DNA from: an uncultured Chlorobiota bacterium
Lineage (GTDB): Bacteria; Bacteroidota; Bacteroidia; Bacteroidales; JAADGE01
DNA length: 19,807 bases
NCBI GenBank assembly: GCA_947311265.1
Contig: CAMZKQ010000143.1
Location: 1 to 19,807 of the forward strand
Reading direction: 5' to 3'
Shown here in pieces: positions 1 to 8,244 of the stretch; positions within the stretch are counted from its first letter, which is position 1, and each line of letters begins with the position of its first letter. A model generated the notes under the pieces. That model worked only from the letters and a program-made list of their open reading frames with translations, had not been told where the DNA came from and did no database searches. A program made the position numbers and the translations under genes.

Positions 1-2
1 CA

Positions 3-1670
3 AATATTGAAGATAGACAGCAGGCTGAAATTAAAATTGTAGCAGAGCAACAACGAGAACTTGAAGAAAAAGCACGCCTTACGGCAGAAGAAGCCATAGA
101 AGTCGCCACACAAAACAAAGAACGGCAAGTGATTGTAGCACAGCTAAATAAAGAAAGAACTGCTGCCGTAGAAGGTGAGCGTGTACAGAAAGATAAAGAA
201 AAAGAAATTATTGAACGTGAGCGAATTATAACCTTAGCCGATATTAGTAAAAATAAGGAAGTAGAACTTGAAAATGCTAAAATCCAAGAAATTATCCGAG
301 AACGGGTAAAAGTAGAAAAAGACGTGGTTATTGAGCAAGAAAAAATAAAAGACACCGAAGCCTTTGCAACTGCAGAAAGAAGCAAATCCGTAGCCATAAC
401 CAAAGCCGAAGAAGTGGCAGAAGAAGCACTTGTAAAAGAAATTAAAAAAGCAGAAGCTAACATGAAGGCCAGCGAAATAAACGGACAAGCCGTTCAAATC
501 ACTGCCGAATTTGATGCCAAGAAAAAACTAATTGATGCAGATGCCGTTTCCCTTGCCGCAGTAAAACACGCACAGGCCGAAAAAACAATGGCAGAAGCAC
601 TTGCCGCCAAAGAGTCCGCACTAGGAAAAGCAGAAGCACAGGTTATTGAGGCAAAAGCAACGGCAAATCTTAAAGACGGAGAAACAGTCGCCAAAGTGAT
701 AGAAATGACAGCACTTGCCGATGCAAAACGTATTGATGCCACCGCAAAAGCAGAAGCAGATGCACTACTTGCCAAAGGCAATGCAGAGGCATCAGTAGTA
801 GAAACCACTGGGCTGGCAGAAGCAGAAGCACAGCTCAAAAAAGGAACGGCAACGGCAGATGTTCTGCGGGCAAAAGGGCTTTCGGAAGCACAAGTCATTG
901 ACGCAAAAGCAGCAGCACACGAAAAGCAAGGTTTGGCAGAAGCCAAAATTATTGAAGAAAAACTTCTGGCAGAAGCAAAAGGCGTAGAATCCAAAGCAGA
1001 AGCCATGAAAAAACTAGACGGGGTAGGCAAAGAGCACGAAGAATTTAAACTTCAGCTACAAAAAGACAAAGACATCGAAATTGCACAAATAGGTATCCTT
1101 GCCGACATTGCAAAAGCACAAGCAAGTGTAATTGCCGAGGCAATGAAGTCTGCTAAAATTGACATCGTAGGGGGCGATACCATGTTCTTCGATAAAATTG
1201 CTGCCTCGGTTATGAACGGAAAAACAATTGACACCCTTTTTGCAAACTCAAAAACTCTTACAGGCGTAAAAGACCGTTTCTTAACCCCGAAGGAGAAAAA
1301 TATTGAGCCTGAAAATGCAGTAATTGAGGCAGATGAGGAAGAGAATAAGCCAGTTGAAAAAAAAACTGAAAAATCAAAACAAGAAGAACTAAAAGAGCAA
1401 AAGAAAAAGCTAACTGACGATAAAAAAGAGAAAAAAACTGCTAAAAAAACTGAAACAGAGAAGACTGATACCGAAAATAAAATCTTCGATTTTCTAAACC
1501 ACTACAGCTTTATGCTTGATAATGTTTCCGAAATGACAATCGGCGAAGCGTTTAGTAAACTCTTTGATAAACTCCCCGATTTCGACAGCCGAAGCAAAGT
1601 ACAAACCCTACTCGAGAAAGCTCAAAAATCTGGAATTGCCAACAAAGCAGGGAAAATAATCGGACTATAA
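3..1670 (+). CDS. Flotillin/YqiK-family membrane scaffold protein, C-terminal part (5' end outside window)
   Basis: The reading frame is open from base 3, so the gene starts upstream. A GTG at 129 is an internal codon, not a start. The 555 visible residues are the stalk of a flotillin-like protein; the SPFH/band-7 domain and membrane anchor must lie before the window. The first ~130 residues are a highly charged Glu/Lys coiled coil. Next comes an Ala/Glu-rich helix built from repeated AEA/AKG units (about 600-1010), then the conserved flotillin segment containing GGDTMFFDKIAASV (about 1171-1210). Unusually, a Lys/Glu-rich linker follows (about 1290-1480) and then a predicted helical C-terminal domain of about 60 residues. 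Flotillins form cage-like oligomers on the inner membrane and organise membrane microdomains. The neighbour downstream is a giant AAA+ ATPase on the same strand, which suggests a joint function. Family assignment rests on the stalk alone, because the SPFH domain is not visible. Confidence 0.85.
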   Translation, partial: NIEDRQQAEIKIVAEQQRELEEKARLTAEEAIEVATQNKERQVIVAQLNKERTAAVEGERVQKDKEKEIIERERIITLADISKNKEVELENAKIQEIIRERVKVEKDVVIEQEKIKDTEAFATAERSKSVAITKAEEVAEEALVKEIKKAEANMKASEINGQAVQITAEFDAKKKLIDADAVSLAAVKHAQAEKTMAEALAAKESALGKAEAQVIEAKATANLKDGETVAKVIEMTALADAKRIDATAKAEADALLAKGNAEASVVETTGLAEAEAQLKKGTATADVLRAKGLSEAQVIDAKAAAHEKQGLAEAKIIEEKLLAEAKGVESKAEAMKKLDGVGKEHEEFKLQLQKDKDIEIAQIGILADIAKAQASVIAEAMKSAKIDIVGGDTMFFDKIAASVMNGKTIDTLFANSKTLTGVKDRFLTPKEKNIEPENAVIEADEEENKPVEKKTEKSKQEELKEQKKKLTDDKKEKKTAKKTETEKTDTENKIFDFLNHYSFMLDNVSEMTIGEAFSKLFDKLPDFDSRSKVQTLLEKAQKSGIANKAGKIIGL

Positions 1671-1868
1671 CCCTTACCCCAAATAATAAGCATAGCTTTT
1701 ACAACACTATTAGCAGCCGTGTTTTTTGAACCATTTTTTGATATATTGGGACACCTGAAAATAGAAACGGTGCATTAGAAAATACAATAAAACACCAGTA
1801 AGCCCTTAAAAGCATAACGAAATTTTGTTAAATATAAAACCAAAACCTGTTGAGAAATTCAAAACAAA
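1671..1868 (+). other. Spacer between flotillin and ATPase genes
   Basis: This 198-base AT-rich spacer holds no open reading frame that I would call a gene. It contains the octamer TTTTTTGA twice, about 12 bases apart (around 1721-1740), followed by TATATTGG at 1742-1749. The latter is one base off the Bacteroidota -7 motif, but no well-spaced -33 partner is visible. No strong hairpin with a T-tract was seen, so co-transcription of the two genes is possible, and a separate internal promoter is also possible. Confidence 0.35.
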
Positions 1869-4800
1869 ATGAGCGAAGAAGAAAACAACATACAAACCCA
1901 AGAAAAAGTAAAACTTGAAACCGGCACCTACGAAATTATCCGCCGAAGGCTTGATACTGCAACAAAAGAGCTACAAACCCGCCTTGCACAGCTAAATGCC
2001 GAACGCAAAAAAGTATTCGGAGCAACAGAAGCAGCACTACTCACTTCCGAAACCATAATTACAGATGTAGCCTGCAAGCCAGCCGATATGTTTCCCATAG
2101 GGAACCATTTTATTTTAGGCTACAACCTACCCCGAAAAATAGAAAATGTACAGCTAACCGACGTGTTTTCCGCCTACACCTACAGCGATAGAGAATTTCA
2201 TAAAATAGAACCTAAAATAATTGATAACCAAAATTTTAAGGACGATTTTAAAAACCTTTATACCTATTATAAAAACACCCAATTTTTAAAATTCTCAAAA
2301 ATAGGAGTTCACCTTTTTATGCTTTTTAAAACAGGAAATAATACCTCCGATAAAAAAGTATTCAAATGGGAAATATCTGGCAACAGCCTAGAATATATTG
2401 ACAACCGCAGCGAAGCAGATTTTCATTACCCCAAGCAACACGAATTTAAGTGGAAAAAAACCACCCGAGATATGCACGTAGCTGGGCGAGAACCACACAT
2501 AAATATTGAAAATACACTTTTCGTAGAAACCGTTGGCGGCGACCTTACCATAAAAGCAGAAAACAACACCGAAGATGCCTTAGGCGTTTACCGAGAAGAC
2601 GTAGATATTCCTGACCAAACGCTAGACGATGCACAAATTTATTACTCCATTTTAGGCAATATTATTATCTTGAAAATAAGACCATATCAAGAAAAAAATT
2701 ACCGCTATATCGTTTATAGCCCCAAAACAAAAGAAGCAGTTAGGATAGATACAATTAAAAATGCCTGTGTGCAACTTCCTGAAAATCACGGCATTATATT
2801 CTCGAATGGCTACTACCTGCAAACAGGAGAATACCAATTTTTTGATAGTGAGTACGAAAACCTTATTTTCGAGAGCAAATTAATTTCGCCCAATGGCGAA
2901 GATTTTTTATACAACTTTTACGAAGAAAAATCAGGCGTTTACATACTCCTCAAATACAACATAATAGAGCAAAAACTAGAACCACCAATAACCTGCAACG
3001 GCTTTTCAATTTTTGAAAACGGAGAAATGTGCAACTTCAGAGACGACGGGCAAGCCAAAAAAAGCCATGTTATACAGGTCTGGAAAACAACATTCTCTCA
3101 CCCCGACTATAATACAGGAGCAGACAGCCAATCGCCACTCTTCAAAATAGGCAACAAAGCACTAGTAAAAGGCATCTCCGAAGTAAGAGAAGTACTCGTA
3201 CTACTCGGAAAAAGCGATAGCTACGACAACCTATATATCGAATTAGTAAAAAAATCAGCCTCAATAATAGACCGTATTTTTTGGATTTCCAAGCCAGAGG
3301 CACTTCATTTGGGCGAAGCCCTAAGAACTGTAAAAAATACAGCCGCATCAGCCATTGACGAGTACGAAAAAATATCAAAAATAAAAGAAGCTACTGCAAA
3401 AAAAACAAACCTAACTACTGCTTACGCAGATGAATTGTACCGAAAAATTCGCCGTGGTGGGATAGAAAATTTAGACGATTTTGTACACCTCCTTGCAGAA
3501 CTTCGCAAGCTACGTGGCGAACTAATTTCGCTAAAACAACTGCGATACATCAACACCGAGCAAGTAGAAAACTACGAAACAGAAGCTGAAAAATTTAGTG
3601 CCGAACTCTCCGAAAATTGCGTAACTTTTCTTTTAAAAGAAGACGCACTCACCAGCTACTCCCACAAAGTAAACAATGTGGAGGCAGAAGTAGAAGCACT
3701 AAAAAAAGTATCGGAAGCCAACAAAATAGACCTCGAAATTAGCAACATCTCGGGCGAGTTAGAAATGCTTATCGAAATTGTGAGCAACCTGCAAATTAGC
3801 GATGCCACACAAACGGCAAAAATTATCGACAATATTTCGACCGTCTATTCTCGCTTCAACAAAATAAAAGCAGAGCTTCGCCGTAGGCGTTCCGAACTGT
3901 TTTTAATTGAAGGAAAAGCAGAATTTGGGGCACAAATAAAACTCATTAGCCAATCGGTTATCAATTATTTGGACTTATGCGATACACCCGAAAAAACAGA
4001 CGCTTACCTCACAAAACTACTCATTCTCCTAGAAGAACTGGAAGGCAAATTTTCTGAATTTGATGAATTTGTGAACGAAGTAGGCATTAAAAGAGAAGAA
4101 ATTCAAGACGCTTTCGAGCAGCGTAAAATACAGCTTACCGAAAAACGCAGCCGCCGTGCCGACACACTAGTACAGTCCGCTGGGCGGATTTTAAAAGCCG
4201 TAAGCAGCCGCATTTCAAAGCTAAAATCGCTAAGCGAAATTAATGGCTATTTTGCCTCGGATTTGATGGCCGAAAAAATGCGTAGCATTATAAAAGAACT
4301 CACCGAACTCGACGAAAATGTAAAGGCCGATGAGCTACAAAGCCGACTAAAAACAGCAAAAGAAGATGCCGCACGCCGCCTAAAAGATAAAAATGACCTC
4401 TTTGGTGATGATGAAAATGTTATAAAATTTGGGCAGCACCGTTTTACCGTAAACACGCAGCCACTAGGGCTTACGATGATAAACCGTTCGGGAGAAATGT
4501 ATTTTCACCTTTCCGGAACAGGATTTTACGAAAAGGTAAACCACCCAGAATTTGAAAAATTAAGCACGTTTAGAGACCAAACCATTGTGTCTGAAAACGA
4601 TAAGGTTTACAGAGCTGAATACTTGGCATACAGCATTTTAACACACATAATTGAAGATGAAAAACTAAGCCCAAAAAGCACTCTTGAAATGAGCCAGAAG
4701 GATTTTGACGATTTTATCAGCACATTTGCATCGGTGCGATATGCCGAGGGATATATAAAAGGGGTGCACGATTTTGATGCAGGAGTATTGCTGAAAGCCA

Positions 4801-6764
4801 TTTTAGAAATCCGGCAAAAAGCAGGTTTATTACGATTTTCCTCATCGGCACGAGCCATGGCAGAGCTGTGGTTTTACGAATTTATAGAAAAACAACAACA
4901 GGCTGCATTTTTAGCCCATATAAAAAGTGCTTCGGCACTTTTAAAGGCCTTCCCGAACTCCAAAGAACATGAATTTTTACTTTCGGAGATAAAAACTGAA
5001 TTGGATAAATTTTCTGGCGAGAGCCAGCTTTTCGATACCGTTATTTCAGCACAAGCCGCTCAATACCTATTTTACGAATTGGCAGAAAACGAAACTTTTG
5101 TATTAAATAAAATGGCAAAAAAGTTGCTCAATTTATTTTCAGATTACCTTAAATCCGAAAGCCTAAATCCTATTTTCGACCAAGTGCTGAAAGATAAAGC
5201 ACAACCCAAAGTACAACGATTTAGGCAAATAAAAAGCTGGCTTGTGGCTTTTGCCGAAAGCAATAATTCTACTGATTTTTTGGATTATACCAATGAGGCA
5301 ACAGTTACGCTATTTAGAAATTCCCTTGCAGGGAAAAAACAAATTGATGTTTCGCTAAAACAAATTATCGTTGGTTTAGAAGGTACGCATAAATTAATTA
5401 CTGACCAAAAATACCAGCTAAATTACAATGAGTTTATGCGTAAACTTACTAATTTTGAGAAAAATACAGTCCCCAATTTCAGAAAATACCAAGCATTAAA
5501 AAAAGAAATTACCGAAGACTTTGAAAAGGCAATGCGGCTGAAAGAATTTGTACCTAGAGTAATGAGCTCATTTGTCCGTAATAGGCTGATTAACAATGTT
5601 TACCTCCCACTTATTGGAGCAAATCTGGCAAAACAAATAGGGGCTGCGGGTTCGCAAAAACGAACAGATTTAATGGGTATGTTGCTCTTGATTTCGCCAC
5701 CAGGTTACGGAAAAACTACGCTAATGGAATATCTCGCCGAGCGGCTCGGGATAATTTTTATGAAAATAAATGGCCCTGCCATTGGGCATAATGTTACAGG
5801 CGTGGACCCTTCGCAAGCTGGCGATGCCACCGCAAAAGAGGAACTTGAAAAGTTAAATTTGGCCTTTGAAATTGGCGATAATGTAATGATTTATCTTGAT
5901 GATATTCAGCATTGTAACCCCGAATTTTTACAAAAATTTATTTCCCTTGCCGATGGGCAACGGAAAATCGAGGGCATATATAAAGGGCAGGCAAAAACCT
6001 ATGATTTTAGGGGCAAAAAAGTTTGTATTATCATGGCAGGCAACCCGTACACCGAAAGTGGCGACAAGTTTCAAATCCCGGATATGCTTGCCAACCGTGC
6101 AGATATTTACAATCTTGGCGATATTTTGGGCGGTGCAGAAGATGATTTTTTAATGAGCTATATCGAAAATTCGATGAGCTCGAACTCGGTGCTAAGTAAT
6201 TTAGCTTCAAAAAGCCAAAAAGATATTTATTCGCTGGTAAAAAATATTGAAACAAACTCGCTAGAAGGCATTGAGTATGAAGGCAATCACTCACCAGAGG
6301 AACTCAATGATTACCGAGAAATTTTGAAAAAAGTAATTCACTTGCGCGGAATTATTTACAAAGTAAACCGAAATTACATACTATCTGCCGGGCAGGCCGA
6401 GGATTACCGCACCGAACCCCCCTTTAAACTACAAGGCTCGTACCGAGATATGAATAAAATGGTGGAAAAGATTATGCCTGTGATGAATACTCAAGAATTG
6501 CAGATTTTAATTGTGTCGCACTACGAAAGCGAGTCGCAAACGCTAACGTCTGGTGCAGAAGCTAATTTCTTGAAATTTAAACAGATAACAGGAATTATAA
6601 GCCCAGAAGAAGAGCAACGTTTTGAAGAAATTGTAGCCATTTATATGGAAAATAAACAACAAGATTCGTCGGTGCATTTTGCCCAAATTGCTGAAAATAC
6701 AGAAATTATTGCCAGTAGCATGGCAGGCGTAAAAGAAGCCATTGTGCAGATGGAAGTAAGGTGA
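1869..6764 (+). CDS. Giant AAA+ ATPase of the DUF3686 'DNA repair ATPase' family
   Basis: The protein has 1631 residues. Residues ~15-470 match my memory of the DUF3686 N-terminal region (Pfam 'ATPase involved in DNA repair'), including LETGTYEIIRRRLD near the start. Residues ~490-845 are a long, mostly charged coiled-coil region. Residues ~850-1240 are mixed and helical with no motif I recognise. The AAA+ module is C-terminal: Walker A PPGYGKTT with Lys1282, Walker B IYLDD with Asp1344-Asp1345, sensor 1 Asn1392 in AGNP, candidate arginine finger Arg1410 in NRAD, and candidate sensor 2 Arg1526 in GSYRD. The module is therefore probably catalytically competent. The family name implies DNA repair, but I see no DNA-binding motif. 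Pairing with a flotillin points to a membrane-linked remodelling role instead, which is inference. From memory, relatives occur near PspA/IM30, DUF350 and DUF4178 genes; none of these is inside the window. ATG at 1869 is the first plausible start. Confidence 0.88.
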   Translation: MSEEENNIQTQEKVKLETGTYEIIRRRLDTATKELQTRLAQLNAERKKVFGATEAALLTSETIITDVACKPADMFPIGNHFILGYNLPRKIENVQLTDVFSAYTYSDREFHKIEPKIIDNQNFKDDFKNLYTYYKNTQFLKFSKIGVHLFMLFKTGNNTSDKKVFKWEISGNSLEYIDNRSEADFHYPKQHEFKWKKTTRDMHVAGREPHINIENTLFVETVGGDLTIKAENNTEDALGVYREDVDIPDQTLDDAQIYYSILGNIIILKIRPYQEKNYRYIVYSPKTKEAVRIDTIKNACVQLPENHGIIFSNGYYLQTGEYQFFDSEYENLIFESKLISPNGEDFLYNFYEEKSGVYILLKYNIIEQKLEPPITCNGFSIFENGEMCNFRDDGQAKKSHVIQVWKTTFSHPDYNTGADSQSPLFKIGNKALVKGISEVREVLVLLGKSDSYDNLYIELVKKSASIIDRIFWISKPEALHLGEALRTVKNTAASAIDEYEKISKIKEATAKKTNLTTAYADELYRKIRRGGIENLDDFVHLLAELRKLRGELISLKQLRYINTEQVENYETEAEKFSAELSENCVTFLLKEDALTSYSHKVNNVEAEVEALKKVSEANKIDLEISNISGELEMLIEIVSNLQISDATQTAKIIDNISTVYSRFNKIKAELRRRRSELFLIEGKAEFGAQIKLISQSVINYLDLCDTPEKTDAYLTKLLILLEELEGKFSEFDEFVNEVGIKREEIQDAFEQRKIQLTEKRSRRADTLVQSAGRILKAVSSRISKLKSLSEINGYFASDLMAEKMRSIIKELTELDENVKADELQSRLKTAKEDAARRLKDKNDLFGDDENVIKFGQHRFTVNTQPLGLTMINRSGEMYFHLSGTGFYEKVNHPEFEKLSTFRDQTIVSENDKVYRAEYLAYSILTHIIEDEKLSPKSTLEMSQKDFDDFISTFASVRYAEGYIKGVHDFDAGVLLKAILEIRQKAGLLRFSSSARAMAELWFYEFIEKQQQAAFLAHIKSASALLKAFPNSKEHEFLLSEIKTELDKFSGESQLFDTVISAQAAQYLFYELAENETFVLNKMAKKLLNLFSDYLKSESLNPIFDQVLKDKAQPKVQRFRQIKSWLVAFAESNNSTDFLDYTNEATVTLFRNSLAGKKQIDVSLKQIIVGLEGTHKLITDQKYQLNYNEFMRKLTNFEKNTVPNFRKYQALKKEITEDFEKAMRLKEFVPRVMSSFVRNRLINNVYLPLIGANLAKQIGAAGSQKRTDLMGMLLLISPPGYGKTTLMEYLAERLGIIFMKINGPAIGHNVTGVDPSQAGDATAKEELEKLNLAFEIGDNVMIYLDDIQHCNPEFLQKFISLADGQRKIEGIYKGQAKTYDFRGKKVCIIMAGNPYTESGDKFQIPDMLANRADIYNLGDILGGAEDDFLMSYIENSMSSNSVLSNLASKSQKDIYSLVKNIETNSLEGIEYEGNHSPEELNDYREILKKVIHLRGIIYKVNRNYILSAGQAEDYRTEPPFKLQGSYRDMNKMVEKIMPVMNTQELQILIVSHYESESQTLTSGAEANFLKFKQITGIISPEEEQRFEEIVAIYMENKQQDSSVHFAQIAENTEIIASSMAGVKEAIVQMEVR

Positions 6765-6785
6765 TATTTTGTTAAAATATACTAG

Positions 6786-6823
6786 TTTAATTTCATTTTA
6801 TTTAAAATAACTTTGTATTTTTG
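6786..6823 (+). promoter_or_regulatory. Predicted Bacteroidota-type promoter for the 7-TM gene
   Basis: Two overlapping perfect matches to the -7 element TAnnTTTG are present: TAACTTTG at 6808-6815 and TATTTTTG at 6816-6823. A TTTA at 6786-6789 sits 18 bases before the first, and a TTTC at 6791-6794 sits 21 bases before the second. Either could act as the -33 element. The ATG of the next gene is at 6845. This supports transcription separate from the ATPase gene, although the region is very AT-rich and chance matches are likely. Confidence 0.5.
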
Positions 6824-6844
6824 TAGTTGATTAATTTTTTTTGT

Positions 6845-7534
6845 ATGACTCCATTTTCGGCTAATCTTTTTGGTATCACCATTTTAGAGCCTATTACCCT
6901 TATTACTGATAGTATTCTTGCAGGACTCTGCTTATTATTTTTTTTTAAAATTAGTAAAATAGCCAAAACCTCGTACCTAGCTAAAAACTGGCGGGGATTT
7001 TTCTTGTGGTTAGGGCTTTCAACATTTTTAGCTGGGATTGGGCATGGTTTTATGCACTATACAGGTAAATGGCTGCTTATAGTGGCTTGGATATCAGCAG
7101 GTTTAATAACTTATTTTAATCAGGCGGCTTCAATTATGCAAGTTGAGAACAAGAAATGGCGTAGGCTTTTAATGTATTCCATTCTTTTTCAGTTACTTGT
7201 AGTATCACTTTTAGTGCTTTTTACACAAAAATTTATTTTTGTTACAATAAACTCGGTAGTAGGTGTTGCTGGTTTGGTTCTATTTATACGGATAAGAGAT
7301 GTCATTTTATTCAAAAATAAACATAGCAAATATGTAATTCTTGCAATATGTGTTGGCTTCTTCTCTGCTGTTGCACATACAATGCAACTGTCTGTTTCTG
7401 AGTGGTTTAATTATAAAGATATTGGGCACGTTATACTTATGATTTCTGCCTTATTCTTTTACAAAGGGGCAAAAGGAGAGCTTTTAGAAAAGCAACGAAA
7501 GCTAGTTGCTGAAAAATCGAAACCACTTTTATAG
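6845..7534 (+). CDS. Seven-TM integral membrane protein, DUF6962-like, possible CREST-type fold
   Basis: I start this at ATG 6845 (229 residues) because the upstream TTG at 6827 lies inside the promoter-like region. Seven hydrophobic segments can be counted, at roughly residues 14-38, 46-66, 71-90, 104-124, 128-150, 163-183 and 196-214. Polar residues inside them stand out: GIGHGFMHY in TM2, AHTMQLS at the end of TM6, and WFNYKDIGHVI entering TM7. Spaced histidines with Asp and Asn in a 7-TM protein recall the CREST superfamily (alkaline ceramidase, PAQR, Per1), whose members carry a membrane-embedded metal site. They also resemble Bacteroidota proteins I recall as DUF6962. The family link is from memory and the enzyme idea is inference. 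The TM7 HxxxH signature of PAQR proteins is not present. It heads a run of small envelope genes, with 17 bases to the next gene. Confidence 0.7.
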   Translation: MTPFSANLFGITILEPITLITDSILAGLCLLFFFKISKIAKTSYLAKNWRGFFLWLGLSTFLAGIGHGFMHYTGKWLLIVAWISAGLITYFNQAASIMQVENKKWRRLLMYSILFQLLVVSLLVLFTQKFIFVTINSVVGVAGLVLFIRIRDVILFKNKHSKYVILAICVGFFSAVAHTMQLSVSEWFNYKDIGHVILMISALFFYKGAKGELLEKQRKLVAEKSKPLL

Positions 7535-7551
7535 GATAAATTAATCATATT

Positions 7552-8175
7552 ATGAAAAAAGCAAAACGGCTTATATTATTAATCCTATTTTTTCTGATTA
7601 TTTTAGTACCAACATCGCAAGCCGCAGAGAGTAAGGGCGAAAATAAAAATAAAGCAGACTGTGAAAGTACAATTTCGCAAGCTACACCACCTTTAATACA
7701 ACAAAAATCACTTAAAAAAAGAATAAAAAAATTAGCCAGCAAAATAAAAAAGAAGATACGAAAATTAAGAAAAAAAGCATCTGGTGATTATAAACTTTTC
7801 TTTTGGATACTCGGTGCATTACTGCTTGTAGGAGCAGTATTTTGGATTGCCAGTGCCAGCATTTGGCTAACTATTTTGGCAGTAGTAGGCGTACTTGCTT
7901 ATTTTGCTTACTTATTAGGTCTGCTTTATTATTATATCAATAATGGGTTATCGCTAGAGTGGTATTGGTGGGCAATTACCACCGCTTTAATTATTATTCC
8001 GGTAGGATTAACTTGGGTATTTTTGGGCACAGCAACAGCAGGTACACTAGCATTAGTGCTATTAGGGGCTACACTTTTTGTAGTAATAGTGGTAGCCATT
8101 ATCTGGATAATTGTTAGTATTTTCAAAGCCATATTTAATGCTTTTAAAAATATATTTAGTATTTTTTCTAACTAA
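7552..8175 (+). CDS. Hypothetical membrane protein: signal peptide, very basic linker, about four TM segments
   Basis: I do not recognise this 207-residue protein. Residues 1-24 form a typical signal peptide with probable cleavage after SQA. A short polar stretch with a single Cys (Cys36) follows. Residues ~52-75 are exceptionally basic: KKRIKKLASKIKKKIRKLRKK has Lys or Arg at most positions and the spacing of an amphipathic helix. Hydrophobic segments follow at about 82-103, 105-128, 136-157 and 162-190. The last ~18 residues are an amphipathic helix rich in Phe and Ile, with Lys and Asn on the other face. The gene follows the 7-TM gene by 17 bases and is very likely co-transcribed with it. 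If the signal peptide is cleaved, the basic segment would be periplasmic; if it stays as a TM anchor, the topology changes. Confidence 0.75.
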   Translation: MKKAKRLILLILFFLIILVPTSQAAESKGENKNKADCESTISQATPPLIQQKSLKKRIKKLASKIKKKIRKLRKKASGDYKLFFWILGALLLVGAVFWIASASIWLTILAVVGVLAYFAYLLGLLYYYINNGLSLEWYWWAITTALIIIPVGLTWVFLGTATAGTLALVLLGATLFVVIVVAIIWIIVSIFKAIFNAFKNIFSIFSN

Positions 8176-8244
8176 TATCGGTAAACTTCCTTACATGGTA
8201 TAAATAATTAATTACCACCAATTTCTGCCATTAAATAACTAAAT

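Noticed and set aside
129..131. GTG as the start codon of the flotillin gene
   Set aside because: The frame stays open with the same charged coiled-coil composition back to base 3, and no ribosome binding site precedes it, so the gene begins outside the window.
494..1030. Long minus-strand open frame (178 codons) opposite the flotillin stalk
   Set aside because: It is the mirror of Ala/Glu-repeat codons, giving a Ser/Ala-rich translation with no domain. The plus-strand flotillin reading is coherent and explains the openness.
6764..6780. Palindrome ATATTTT-GTT-AAAATAT as a terminator after the ATPase gene
   Set aside because: The stem is only A-T pairs and no T-tract follows, so it is unlikely to terminate transcription.
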